NCBI GenBank assembly: GCA_028564705.1
Contig: JAPXFQ010002081.1
Coordinates: 248,001-312,000 of the forward strand
DNA: 64,000 nucleotides
From: Apricaphanius iberus
Lineage: Eukaryota > Chordata > Actinopteri > Cyprinodontiformes > Aphaniidae
Direction of reading: 5' to 3'
Under the pieces are notes generated by a model. That model was not told where the DNA came from. It worked only from the letters and a program-made list of their open reading frames with translations, and did no database searches. Both the position numbers and the translations under genes were made by a program. This document shows, piece after piece, positions 45,620 to 57,126 of the stretch. Each line of letters opens with the position of its first letter. Within the stretch, counting starts at the first letter, position 1.

Positions 45620-47740
45620 CTTCTTCTTTTTCTTTTGGCTTTTCCCTTCAGGGTTTGCCACAGCGAATCATCTATTTAGTCCTATCCTCCGCCCTAACAC
45701 CAACTGACTTCATGTCCTCCTTCACCATATCCATAAATTAGATTTTTGGTCTTCCTCTCTGCCTCCTGCCTGGGGGCTCCATCCTCAGCATCCTTCTACC
45801 GATATAATCGTCGTCTCTCCTCTAAACATGTCCAAACCATTTCAGTCTGGCTGCCCTGACTTATCCCCAAAATGTCCAGCATGAGCTGTTCCTCTGATGT
45901 ACTCATTCCTGATCCTATCCATCCTCATCACTCCCAATGAAAATCTCAACATCTTGAGTTCAGCAACCTCCAGTTCTGCTTCCTGTCTTATCCTCACTGA
46001 TACTGTCTCTAGACCGTACAACATCGCTGGTCTCACTACTGTCTTGTACACCTTTACCTTCATTCTTGCTGAAACCCTTTTATCACACATTACACCCAAC
46101 ACTTTTCTCCACCAGTTCCAACCAGCTTGCATATGCGTCTTCTCCTCTTTTCCACACTCTCCATTGCTCTGGACCGTTGACCCTAGGTACACAAAGTCCT
46201 CTACTTTCTTCACTTCCACTTGCTGTGACTTCACCGTTCCACTTGTGTCTTTCTCATTTACACACTTGTATTCTGTCTTGCTGTGACTAATCTTAATTCC
46301 TCTCTTTTCTAATACATACCTCCATCTCTCTAGCTTTTCCTCCATCTCCGCCCTTCTCTCACTGCAGACCACAATTTCATCTTCAAACATCATTGCCCAT
46401 GGAGACTCCTGTCTAACATCATCCGTCAGCCTGTCCATCATCAAAGCAAACAAGAAGGGGCTCAGAGCCGATCCTTGATGCAGTCCCACCTCCACCTTCA
46501 ACTCCTCTGTCACTCCTACAGCACACCTCACTGCTGTCTCAAAACTCTCATACATGTCCTGTACCACTCTAACACTTCTCTGCCACTCCAGACTGCCTCA
46601 TGCAAAACCACAGCTCTTGTCTTGGCACCCTGTCATACGCTTTCTCTAAATCTACAAAGACACAATTCAGCTCCCTCTGCCCTCTTTGTACTTTTCCATC
46701 AGCATCATTAAAGCAAAAATAGCATCTGTAGTACTCTTTCTTGGCATGAAACCATACTGTTGCGCATACGTGCTCACTTATGACCGAAGCCTAGCTTCAA
46801 CCACTCTTTGCCACAGCTTTTTGTATGACTCATCAACTTTATTCCTGTGTAGTTGCCACAATTCTGCACATCTCCCTTGTTCTTAAAGATCGGCCCTAGA
46901 ACACTTTTCCTCCGTTCCTCAAGCATCTTTTCAGTCTTTAAGGTCTTGTTGAAGAACCTAGTAAAAACTCTACTGCCACCTCTCCTAAACATTTCCATAC
47001 CTCCAAAGGTATGTCATCAGGACCAAAGGCCTTCCCCATCTTCATCCTCTTCAAAGCTTTCCTCACTTCATCCTTACTAACCTCAAGAACTTCCTGATCC
47101 ACAACAGTCACCTCTTTTACTCTACATTCTCTCTGATTTTCCTCATTCATCAGCTCTTCAAAATACTCTTTCCATTTTCACATCACACGCTTGCTATCTG
47201 TCAGTACATTTCCATCCCTATCCTTGATCATCCTTACCTGTTGCACATCCTTTCCATCTCTGTATCTCTGCCTTGCCAATATATATGAATCATTCTCTCC
47301 CTCCTCGCTAACCAACCTAGCATACAGGTCATCATACGACCTTTGTTTGGCCTTTGCCACCTCTACCTTCACGATGCACTGCATCTCCCTGCACTCCTGT
47401 CTGCTCTCCTCAGTCCTCTTAGTGTCCCAGTTCTTATTAGCTAACTTATTTCTCTGTATATGTTCCTGGACTTCATCGTTCCACCACCAAGTCTCCTTAT
47501 CTACTTTCCTACTTCCAGATGACACACCAAGCACCCTCCTACCTGTCTCCCTAATCACATTAGCTGTAGCTTACCAGTCATCAGGGAGAACCTCCTTGAC
47601 ACCAAGAGCCTGTCTAAACTCCTTCCTGAAAACCTCACAAAGCTATTCTTTTTTTAAGTTTCCGCCACTTGGTCCTCTGCTCTGTCTTTGTTCTCTTCAC
47701 CTTCCTCACCGTCAGTTTCATCCAACAGATCACCATCCTA

Positions 47741-48221
47741 CACTAAAAAAAATAAAACAAAAAAATAGATAAAAATGTCCGCCCAGATGAATTGGGGTGA
47801 TTTAGCAGTAATGAATTTTGTTGAGTAAACTAAACTGATTTAGGGTGATTTAGCAATAATTAATTTTGTTGAGTCAACTAAATGTGAACAAGTTGGGTCA
47901 ACTGAAAACATTCAGGTTGCTGTAAGGCACAACTTCATTTTCAGTGTTAACTAAACATGATTACAATTATTTCAGTACTACAATTCCTTCACTTTTTTCA
48001 TGAGAAAAGGAACTGGCAGGTATTTATATGATTAAAATAATTTTTAGTTAACACTGGAAATGTAGTCATATACGTATATTATTATTATATATATATTATA
48101 TACAATCTAAATGTATTAGGTTGACCCAACATGTTTACATTTAGTTCACTCAACAAACTCATTATTGCTAAATCAACTTAAATCAGTTGTGTGGAAATAT
48201 TGTTTTTTTTTTTTTTGCGTG
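47741..48221. mobile_element. Fold-back MITE at a TA target, 481 bp
   Basis: TA flanks both ends (47739-47740 and 48222-48223), and removing the insert joins the RTE reading across ...ARQHRMV.... The ends are CACTAAAAAAA and, inverted, CACGCAAAAAAA. Long imperfect inverted arms contain TTTAGCAATAAT, TTTGTTGAGT(C/G)AACTAAAT and GTTGGGTCAAC, so most of the element can fold back. The TA target points to Tc1/mariner-type mobilisation. Confidence 0.75.
47797..47884 (+). repeat. Tandem duplication inside the MITE arm
   Basis: GGTGATTTAGCA(G/A)TAAT, then AATTTTGTTGAGT(A/C)AACTAAA, occurs twice about 45 bp apart. The right arm has only one copy, so the duplication happened after the palindrome formed. 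Confidence 0.6.
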
Positions 48222-48765
48222 TATGCTGTCTAGCAATAGTCTCACCCACCACTACTTTGCAGTCACTAATCTACTTCAGATCACAACGTCTACATAAGAT
48301 GTAGTCCACCTGAGTGCTCCTACCTCCACTCTTATAAGTCACCCTATGTTCCTGCCTCTTATGGAAGAAAGTTTTTACAACAGCCATTCCCATCCTTTTT
48401 GCAAAGTCTACCAGCATCTGTCCTTCTTTGTTCCTATCCTGGATACTAAACCTGCCCATCACTTCCTCATCCCCTCTATTCCCTTCACCAAAATGTTCGT
48501 TAAAGTCTGCACCATTCACCAACTTCTCAACTCTTGGGATGCCCTGCATCGAATCATCTAGTTCACTCCAAAGTTTCTGCTTCTCTTCTAACTCACATCC
48601 TACCTGTGGGGCATAACCACTAACATTAATCATTCTTCCTTCAATTTCAAGCTTCAGATTCATCAACCTACAGTATCTGACACCCTTTTCACTTCCAGAA
48701 CATTCTTAGCAAATTCCTCCTTCAAGATAACTCCTACTCCATTTCTCTTACCATCAGGCAGCCTT

Positions 48766-49040
48766 TGACTGAGGCTTGCTCAAAGGGGAGAAGCCCTCAA
48801 ACGACCCTTCCTTCGCTGGAGAAGAGGAAGAAACACTTCAGTTTCTGAGAGAAACTTACTCCAAGGGACAAAGACTACTGAGAAATGAGGTGAATCGCAA
48901 ACACAGATTAAACGAATAATGTATCACTACTCTGTCATAAAGCCTACAGAAAGCTTTCTGTATCACAGACTGCCGTGAAAGGACTGCCGACCCGTCTAAA
49001 GTGACCTTAGCGGAAAAGGGGCATAAAGTTTCACGAATGT
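48766..49040. other. Unassigned stretch
   Basis: It shows no motif; a frame near 48790-48900 is rich in Arg/Lys but short. Confidence 0.3.
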
Positions 49041-50560
49041 TCAATAGCTGAATTTGGGAGCCATCAATCCACCTCACAGGAATTGATGCAGAGGTTAAGG
49101 AAATTGGAGCAATAGATATTGAAAGGACTCCCAAAGCAGAGGAGGCCCAGGTGGGCCAATGCAAGTTTGATTCTTGACCCTCCCTCCAGGGAGGATCAGA
49201 GGAGAGCCCCTGGGGAACATCCAGTAGCTACAATGCAGGGTCCCTTGGGGGACCTCAAGGTCAGAGAGTGCCCCATCTCCTAGCAGGGACACAGCCAAGG
49301 ACAGGACAACGGGGTTCTCCGGCAGCCAGGCCGCAGTGGTGACAGACAGCCAACTGCCAATATGTGTCAACGCCACCCCAAGCCAATCCCCAAAGCCAAT
49401 GCCTCTTCACCCCATGTCCGGGTGCCACAGCAACTGCCAGAGTGAGAGAACCGCATCCCAAGGCCAAGCCAAGACCCAGAAACCACACTCAACTACCTCC
49501 TAAATCTCAATCATGTACATGACAGATCACCAAGACCAAGCATACAACTGAGGTCAAACAATCTCGACAATGAACCAATGCACGAAACATACAAATAAGG
49601 TGATTAAGTGCAGACGCCGGAACTTACCACCACCAGACAACCAACAGCAAACAATGCCCAAACGGGTAGCCCCAAAGAGTCGCATCGACCAAGGGGACAT
49701 CGGCCTGGCCTAGCGGGCAACAGACACACCTGCCAACCCCGATCAGGCAGGCACCAGGGATGAACTGGCATGCTCCTGGAGCACCAAGCATCCCAAGCAC
49801 CTGGTAGGGATTGGCAGAGGGGAAATAGGCCTCTCCATTGTTGGAGAGCCTGAGATGCCCCATTAGGGCAGTCCAAAACCCAACTTGACTGATACAGATG
49901 GAGAGTTGAAGCTGATTGAATAGCTCCCCCTCTGGTTACCCAAAGGGTGCCCACCCTAAAGTTCCTACATGTGTATCTCATGAGAATTTTATAAGTGAAA
50001 GTCTAAGTTGTAAAGTTAAATTGAGATCAAGGCACAGTATAGTGGAGCTGGAAACTCCTCCCATACCCCAGTGATGTGTTCACACCCCAAGGCCCTACAC
50101 ATGTGGTAAAGTGATGGAGTGGGTGGACAGAAGGCATGAGGAGGGAAGGAATGGGGGACAAAAAGCCCTCCCAGAGAGCCAAGTCCCACACTGACTTTTA
50201 ATAGGTATCCCTGTTCACCAAGACCAACCAAAGGAGGGAGGCCCAGGTGTGCTGTAGCAAGACAGCAACAGCCTTAGTGCCAGCAAAGGAGGCCCCCAGC
50301 GCCACCTGCACATCAAAGGCCCCCATGCCATAGCAGAAATCTGTTGCACGCACCGGCCCAAAACCCAAGTAACATACCCACCCAGGTCAAGACCTGACCG
50401 GTGCCCTGGCCGGCCAAAACTCCAGACCGAAATCCACCATCCCCTGCACCCGGCCAATACAGAGCTACAACTGCTGTCCCCCGGCTCAGCAAACAACCAA
50501 AATACAACACCCACCCCCCAGGTCTGCCCACCCACCCAGCACCCAGTCAGTCCACCATGA
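49041..50560 (-). repeat. Second, diverged copy of the GC-rich L1-type 3' UTR
   Basis: The order of words matches 14.65-15.70 kb: TCAATCC...ACAGGAAT(C/T)GA near 49065, a GC-rich middle, CTACATGTGT, AAGTCTAAGTTG (near 50000), CCCCAGTGA(T/C)GTG, CCCAAGGCC, GGTGGACAGA and AATAGG(T/C)A(T/C)CCC at 50203. It is the 3' portion of a LINE of the same family as copy 1, inserted in the same orientation and much mutated. No ORF2 text follows above 50.6 kb, so it is 5' truncated. Open frames here (for example 49604-49981) are not genes. Confidence 0.7.
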
Positions 50561-51280
50561 ACCTAACCAACCCCAGTCAAATGCCTGACTCCAATACTCT
50601 GCAGCACTCAAAGCAAGACCAAGTAAAAAAGTCTAGTGCCTAAAAAATGATCAGCTCCAAAAACACCAACCACCCACTGCAGCCACTACAACGACACCAA
50701 AACACTCAAACAAGACGAAAGGCCATCCAAAAATCAGCGATGAGGTGCAGCGCGTCATTAACTGAGTAATTTAACGGATTACTTATAAAATGTACAGCAA
50801 TATATTACTCATTAGAATTTCAGTAACTCTAATTCCATGCCTATTTAAAATAGCTTTTCCACACAACAAATGCAGCAAACCAAATCAAGTTGGATACCGT
50901 AAAAGAATATCCTCTGTGCAAATCCTGTTCCTCTCTCAAAACCAAAACAGCAGAGAATCAGGATGGCTGAAGAAAAGATAGCCTGCACATTTACAAACTG
51001 ATACTAATTGTTCAATATCCCTAACTGCCTGTTGAAAGACTTTTCAGTCTCAGGAGTCTCATCTTTGTCTACCATCTTTGACATGAACGCTTTCCGCTCT
51101 TTCTTTTGATGTGATTTAACAAACAATACCATGAGACAGAAGACATGTAAAGGCACCTAAGACTAATTTTAATGTAATGTGTTTTGCACTTATCAGCCAC
51201 CATAATATTTGTGTGTTGATCGGGGGTGTCCATGCTTCACCAGGTAGGAGTCCTCTAACCAGAGTGTTGCTAGCACTGTC
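50561..51280. other. No gene seen
   Basis: Short frames without motifs (50790-50981 plus; 51116-51313 minus). Confidence 0.3.
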
Positions 51281-51284
51281 CAGG

Positions 51285-51505
51285 TTGTTGTAAACTTGGG
51301 TAAGACACTTCACTCGCCTTGGCTACCGGTGGTGGTAAGAGGGTCTGGTGGCACCACTGTTCAGCAGCATCTCGTGTGTCAGTGCAGTTGTGGCTGCAAT
51401 CTAGCTTACAATCACCAGTGTGAGAATGTGTGCATGACTGAATGTAGTGTAATGTGCTTAGTGGTCCACTGGTCTAAATAAAGCACTATAAAAGTACAGG
51501 CCTTT
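51285..51505 (+). repeat. Dispersed SINE-like fish repeat, copy A
   Basis: GGTAAGACACTTCAC...GTGGTGGT...GCAGTTGTGGCTGCAA...CACCAGTGTG...GACTGAATGTAGTGTAA...AGCACTATAAAAGTACAGGCC. The same word order occurs at 58760-59045. The ending CTATA.AA.TACAGGCC marks a common fish family. Confidence 0.65.
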
Positions 51506-51528
51506 GCTTTTTAACTATTACAATAGAC

Positions 51529-51742
51529 CTGGGGTCTCCAATCATGGTCCTTGAGAGCTACAGTCCAGAAGGTTTTAGATGCAACCCTGCTCCAACACAG
51601 CTAAATCCAATGAATGGTCCTTTCCAAACTTGATGGCATGCTGTAAAAGTGATTAAATTATTTGATTAAGCTGTGTTGGAGCAGGGTGGCATCTAAAAAC
51701 CATCTGGACAGTAGCTCTCAAGGACCATGGTTGAGACCTCTG
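51529..51742. mobile_element. hAT-type MITE, 214 bp, nearly all inverted repeat
   Basis: The left half (CTGGGGTCTCCAATCATGGT...GCTCCAACACAG) is mirrored by the right half (CTGTGTTGGAGCAGGG...CATGGTTGAGACCTCTG). The flanks CAATAGAC (51521-51528) and CAATAAGC (51743-51750) agree at 6 of 8 positions, consistent with an aged 8-bp hAT duplication. Confidence 0.75.
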
Positions 51743-51959
51743 CAATAAGCACTTATAAGTGGGTGTCAAGTATCAAGGATGAGATGTTTTTCTGTAAAAA
51801 TATTAATTAATATGAAGAAGGGACAGTGACATGCATTATAAGGACTCAAATAACTGACTGAAAGTAAGAAATGCAGATAGACAACTCAAAAATTCAGTAT
51901 TATTCATTCATTTTTAATCATATACAAACAGAACATATTTGAAAATACAGAGAGTGTGC

Positions 51960-52328
51960 TTTTTATTTGGCTTTCATATCCGCAAGTAGTCCAAAGCATC
52001 TGCGTTGACTTCTAAAGCGTTTCATTCAGTATCCTGTGTTCTGCAAGTCTCTTTGAAGCTCACAGCTGGAAGCCAACACACGAGGAGGCTGATGGGAGAT
52101 TAAAAAAAATATATAAAAGAACATTATGATCAGAACAGAGGGGATAATGTGAAAGAAGGGTGAGATATGATGTTTGGCTGCTGATACAAGAACGAGCCTA
52201 GATTTGTCCATCGCCTGAGAATCACTACTGATGTTCAGCTGGGATTGAAAAAAACACCTCTTTAATTTTGTCTGAGTCATGCTACACCTACCCTCAACAG
52301 GAGCAGCCCATTTGGGAGAAAATGCCAT
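51960..52328 (-). CDS. Candidate small host gene, terminal exon(s), unknown product
   Basis: A 100-codon frame (52328-52026) reads through two good acceptor signals: TTTTTCAATCCCAG near 52240 and TTTTTTTAATCTCCCATCAG ending near 52085. The last exon would encode RVLASSCELQRDLQNTGY then TGA at 52026, with AATAAA about 55 nt further on (near 51966). If unspliced, the frame would include one hydrophobic segment (IIPSVLIIMFFYIFFLI). I favour the spliced reading, where only the last about 20 residues are coding, because the hydrophobic part is simply the pyrimidine/AT tract. The product is not recognised. Upstream exons were not found. Confidence 0.3.
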
Positions 52329-54430
52329 TGCTATTTTGTGCTGTCTTTTGTGATTAATGACCGTGGCTGATAGCTGTTCTCCAGAGGTGCCAAAATGATC
52401 ATGGCAGTGTTTCCCTGATAATGATCATATTTTTCCTAAAGCTGTGCTCTGAACACATTTGTATACTTCTTCAGGCTAAAAAAATAGTAATAATAAGAGT
52501 GCATGGAGATACTTGATTACAACAACAAAAAACAGCAAAAAAGCTTGATTTTTATTTGAATGTGACAAACTTAATTTTTAACCTTGTAATAAAAGACAAC
52601 CATACAGCTCAAACCATATACATAACACAGTATATAAAATACCCATAATTATATTTTCTGAGTGTGTAGCATTAATTACAACTAAACTTAATCTGTTTTA
52701 GGTCAGTTAGAATGCCAGAGCAGTAAGCTTATATACATTTCCTCCATATTTACTAGCAATGGGTTAGAACTTTGTGACTTGGGTCAAACGTTTTGGTTTT
52801 CCTTCCTCAATAACTTGAATTTTGGAACATTCCTCATTATAAAACTGGTGGAATTGAGTAAGGTTTGTTAGCTGCCTCAATCGTAGCCTGCACACCTTTC
52901 AGTCACATTTTCTCTGGGACGGAAATAAGGGCTTGGTCTTACTTCCTAATAAGGAATCAAGATAAAAGATGAGCGCTTTTTTTTCACCCTTCCACCCCCC
53001 CCACTTAATCTTTTCACATCTGTATACAAGGAAGCACTGCTCGTGTGGCTGCATGCCCTTTATCTGGATCTGTTTGTATTGTCTGTTCGTTTGTTATGAT
53101 CTTGGAGAGGTTGTACTGTAAATTTAATTTCATTGTACCTCTGGTTTCAATGACTAATCTAAATCTCTAATGACCTCTCTGAGATACTAAATGACGAATA
53201 ACTTAAAGTACTTTATGACTGATTTGGCCATTTGTTAATGGTTATTGTCAATTTTAAAGACTTTTTTGTGCCCAAACTACAACTTCAGATGTTTAACTAG
53301 TCCCACGTAATATTGTTTTTTCATGGTACCATTTAGTTTGTGAAGTGCACCAGTCTCCTATACTGCTAGACAATCTCACAACACGATAGTTCGACCTCCT
53401 TACTGTACAATTGTCATGGTGTTGTCAGGTTTGCAAGTTATCTTCTTTTAAAGAAATTTAACGGATTGAGTTTGCACAGCATAATAGCCTATTTGAGACA
53501 TTTCTTTAATTACTAAGGGAAGTTTTGTGCTCGCACCTCAGGCCAAAAACTTAACTGCAGCCTGAATGGGCTCACACATGCTAATTGAGCGCTCACTCAC
53601 TCATGAACAAAAACAACAGCTAAGTCAGTCCCGTCCTGGACAATTTACAGATTTGCAGGCATGACATCATCTGAGGTAAAATTTTATACTGTTGTGTAAG
53701 TTTGGTTGGGGTGTGGGCTGGAGTTTTGCTGGATCTAAAAGCTGCTCTCTTCTTATGCTCAGCTGAATCAATCTTTCAAAAGTTACCCCTCGCTCCGCAG
53801 CTGTTGATGATGGAGATAGCAATCACTACTGAGTGTGAATGGGCATGACATCATTACACATTAAGTTCCCCTGGAAAGCACTCCGGAAAACTGTTGGTTT
53901 GACCTGAGCACTTGCTATTTAAGTGAATTTACAGGCATATTGAGGCAACAGCGGTGATAAAGCCAGGACTCTTTGTACTGACCAGGTCATTGCTGGAGCT
54001 TGTATGAGGAAAAAATGTACACTTTTATATATTCATTTGTGGTTAAAATTATGTATAGTCCCTTTAAAAACCGAACTGTAAAATAAAAAATAGTTAGAAA
54101 GTTAATACTGAGTACTGTATGGCAAGACCTTACAGTAAAATATATAAGGTGCTTAAATTAATTTTATGTAACGTTATGTAACTTTACTCCATCATTGATG
54201 AATTTTTATGCTTGCTTTAAGAGTTTTTATGCCTAAACCAACTGAGTGATGGCTCCCTGAACAATTTCCCATTGACTCCAATGTTAAAAAGGCCAACTTT
54301 ACAGCAAAAATAAACATGTTTAGGTTAGATAGTTCAGGTTTACCATCATGACAACTCTGAGGGGGCTGAATTTTTTTCTAACTTCTCCGTTTATTTGTCA
54401 TTTAATCTTGAAATTATTAATAATTAGCGG
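52329..54430. other. No gene or clear repeat seen
   Basis: Unique-looking AT-rich DNA with short frames only; plausible intergenic or intronic host sequence. Confidence 0.4.
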
Positions 54431-54639
54431 TGTGTCCTTTTGATTGACAGGTCCGTCTAGGCTCACGCTGGTGGCTAATGGTGGCTAACTGTAGCTAATA
54501 GCTTGCTCTGTAGTCTGCTGTCCCCCTCTGCTTGCAGGGAAACTCTTCACAGCCTGGACTAACGTAAAGACTTCAGTCATGTGGTGTTTCTGAACTCCAC
54601 TATCAGTTGCCTCTGCGGTTTCTATTCAGTTTTGGATGT

Positions 54640-54722
54640 TAATCTGCAATTATTGGACAAAGACAGCATGCTGTGGTGTTGATTACAGTAACAGACCGTC
54701 CAAGAAGTTTCTGCTTTGGGGG
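54640..54722 (+). pseudogene. Possible THAP-type zinc-finger start (remnant)
   Basis: In one frame the plus strand reads ACCGVDYSNRPSKKFLLWG. THAP domains begin with a CC.V.C.NR.SK block; here the expected second zinc Cys is Tyr. The frame breaks soon after. THAP domains occur in Kolobok and P-type transposases as well as host genes. This is a weak call. Confidence 0.25.
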
Positions 54723-55555
54723 GAGGCTTCATACCCGCTGATGCTTCACCACCTGTGGGGGGGTTCTGTAAGGTGGCCGAGAGGAATGCTGTTCTGGTCG
54801 GAGCTTTTATTTCTTTCTACACGCGAGTTGGAATAGGCAATCGGTCGGGTAACAGCAGAGCAGCAAAGTCGGCAGGACCGATAAACCGCAGCATCCAGAG
54901 CGGGAGACGGCTAGATCAGGCTGGAGGACTACAGAGTCGGACTCTAGACAGACTGGATGATCGCCGGTTAGATCAGTACTGGTGTGAGGAACACAGCTGG
55001 AGGCATGAACTAATGGATGAGATGTGAGTCAAAAGCCTTTTATTTTTTGAGAGGATCTGAGTTTTCATTATGACTTTGTGACTGCTTTTTGCTGGATGTG
55101 TTGTTAAGATGAGTCCGTCTATGTCCTCACCCTCCACCGATGTTAATGGAAATAACACCTTATTAAGCAGTATTGACCCGAGCCATTTGGGTCTTATTAT
55201 ATCGATATGTTTCTGGGTCTAAAGTTATCGTTGTTGAAAAAAGGGGTAAAAGTCTCTGAAAGTCTTCTGGCTGAAACCGGCTGCAGCATACGTAAGCTTC
55301 AGTTAGCCCCCGACTAGCTTCTGATTAGCTTGTAGCTATGTCGGCTCGGAGCGTTAACCCTCCGCCCCCAGCCATCAGCTCTACCTCTTTGCCCATTTTT
55401 GGAGTTTCTGAGAATGACGAGGCGAGTGACGCGGACAAGATGGAGGCGGTGGGAACCGCCCAGTTGGCTTTCATTTTTGCTCTTCAGAAACCTATGGGTG
55501 ACGTCAACGAGGGTTTGTCTATTATGTATACAGTCTATTGACTAGGCAATACTCT
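54723..55555 (+). other. GC-richer stretch with short frames, unassigned
   Basis: It contains a 103-codon frame (54716-55027) and a 67-codon frame (55338-55541) with no known motif. The end (GTTTGTCTATTATGTATACAGTCTATTGA) is a common fish repeat word, so this is probably part of a dispersed element. Confidence 0.3.
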
Positions 55556-55663
55556 TTTGCTCAGTGTTTATATGTCTAGGTATAAAGCACTTTTTAACTG
55601 GAATCTACTGTCATACAGTACAGACCAAAAGTTTGGAAACACCTTCTCATTCAATGCGTTTTC
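55552..55663 (+). repeat. Arm A of a long-range inverted repeat; includes a solo Tc1 end
   Basis: TTGCTCAGTGTTTATATGTC...TGGAATCTACTGTCATA (55557-55615) and the Tc1-type end CAGTACAGACCAAAAGTTTG (from 55616) match, inverted, 61572-61670. The homology extends about 60 bp outside the Tc1 end. The opposite end of a Tc1 element is not present here. Confidence 0.75.
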
Positions 55664-57090
55664 TTTATTTTGGTTTGAAGCAACAGCTTTTATAAACCAT
55701 AAACATAAAAGACATTTTTGAAAACGTGCATAATAACTGGTTTATACTGTGCAAACTGTGTTTAGTAAATGCTGTTTACTTTAAACTGTGGGCTATGATG
55801 CTTTTTCATTTATTTCCATAAACAAGGCAGCAGAAAGTGGGACTGCAGTCATAATCATAGGACTGCCAACATCTGAGACAGCTGGTACAGCATTCATTAC
55901 ATTTGAAGGTATGCGCTCTAAAACAAATCTCATCTGTTTGACCAACAACTGATATGAGATCCAGTTAGAGTGAGTTCATCCACAGGGATGATGAGCATCT
56001 AGTTTTTGCTGAGACAATCTAAAAATCTCTTAAAAACATAAAGAGCATATGAGAAGATCAACTCCACATGTGGAGGAGCACCTAAATGAATTGAAATAAT
56101 TGAAAAGTTACTTTCTTTCTATGACTCAATTCGGACATCTACAATAACTTAGTCTTTAGATTTTTTACATCCACAGGGATATAGTTTAGGTGTTTAATTG
56201 CTCTAAAGAATGTAATGTTAGGTAAGATCAAGTAAAAGTTTAATACAGAAATGTGGGCCTTGTGAGATGTAATCGCAGGGAATGTAAACAAAACACACAA
56301 TATTTGATGGGTGCTTCTTAATAAGGTTAGGAAGCTTCTGGTTCAGAAACGTTTTAGCTTATGTCCTGGACACATCTCTCTACGGCTTTTAAATCTGCCC
56401 CTTATTTTTGGACGGGCTGTAGTGCAAAGTCCTCTCAAGTTTTAATGTTGCTTGTGTACCTTTTTCGGCCACACTTTTCCCCCCACATAAATTTACTTTT
56501 ATGAAGCATTTTGTGAATTCAGTCATTCACAAAATGCAGTCAGCTGACTGCAGTCCACCTCTTTAGCAATGAACTATTATGGCTTACTCTCCTTGTGAAG
56601 GTTGTTATTGACTAAGCTGTCAAACTAGCTGTTTTTCTCATGATTGTACAGGCCACATCATGGCCAGAACATCAGATTTCTGTATTAAAAATACAATATA
56701 CAATTTTTTATTGCTCTTATGTAATATTTTAACTGTTTTAGAACCAAAATTATGGGTTTGGTTTGTCATAATCCACTGATATATCTGTTCAAATCTGTGG
56801 TGTGCTCATGCGTGTGTGTTTGTCTATCCTACATACTGTATATGTGTGTGCATTAGTCTAGAATCTTTAGTACCACATAACTGAGTATGCTATGGGATCA
56901 GTATAAGTCAGAGCTGGTTTTTAATTTGTTGATAAGGGACCTGCCCTTTTTAAGACATGAACAAATAAATTAAGCACCGTAGTTGTGAATTGTTATCCCT
57001 TAAGATGCTTTTGGGAAATATGTCCCAGATACTGAAGTAATTTCATGCATGAAAAAATAATCTTCTCTTTGTCGTCAAAAATACAGACCC
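55664..57090. other. No gene seen; probable 3' UTR/intergenic of the next gene
   Basis: AT-rich with possible minus-strand poly(A) signals (TTTATT on the plus strand near 56708 and at 57094). Confidence 0.35.
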
Positions 57091-57093
57091 CAT

Positions 57094-57099
57094 TTTATT
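57094..57099 (-). terminator. Possible AATAAA poly(A) signal
   Basis: The minus strand reads GAAATAAAATG about 28 nt after the stop codon of the serine-rich exon. This would give a very short 3' UTR; other AATAAA sites lie further downstream. Confidence 0.3.
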
Positions 57100-57126
57100 T
57101 CCAGTTAACAGCTCACCTCGCCTGCA

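Larger units (their letters stand above)
45620..48765 (-). mobile_element. RTE-clade LINE, 5' truncated
   Basis: Its 3' end (low coordinate) reads, on the minus strand, ATGATTCGCTGTGGCAAACC then AAAGCCAAAAG, the usual end of fish RTE elements. Endonuclease and RT text runs back to 48765, where the element stops. A 481-bp MITE (47741-48221) interrupts it. Confidence 0.8.
45842..48765 (-). pseudogene. RTE LINE: endonuclease and reverse transcriptase
   Basis: Downward: GVGVILKEEFAKNVLEVKRV (48750), MINVSGYAPQVGCELEEKQK, ADFNEHFG, RVTYKSGGRSTQVDYILCR (endonuclease, 48666-48271). After the MITE come ETWWWNDEVQEHIQRNKLA (47558-47178), VLEVSKDEVRKALKRMKMGK with GPDDIPLEVWK, FKNKGDVQNCGNYTGIKL, then the frame 46567-45842: VQDMYESFETAVRCAVGVTE, GLHQGSALSPFLFALMMDRL, FEDEIVV, FVYLGSTVQSNGECGKE. 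Active RTE enzymes have FADD; here it is FEDE, with Glu replacing the second Asp (codon 46376-46378). Frameshifts separate the blocks, so the enzyme is dead. Confidence 0.85.

Noticed and set aside
47191..47772. 193-codon frame on the plus strand
   Set aside because: It is antisense to the RTE LINE frames and low in complexity (Ser/Leu-rich), and its end crosses into the MITE.
49604..49981. 125-codon frame (minus)
   Set aside because: Same reason: GC-rich LINE 3' UTR, not kept in the other copy.
52026..52328. Single-pass membrane protein of 100 residues
   Set aside because: The hydrophobic stretch is the pyrimidine/AT tract before a good splice acceptor; a spliced terminal exon is more likely.
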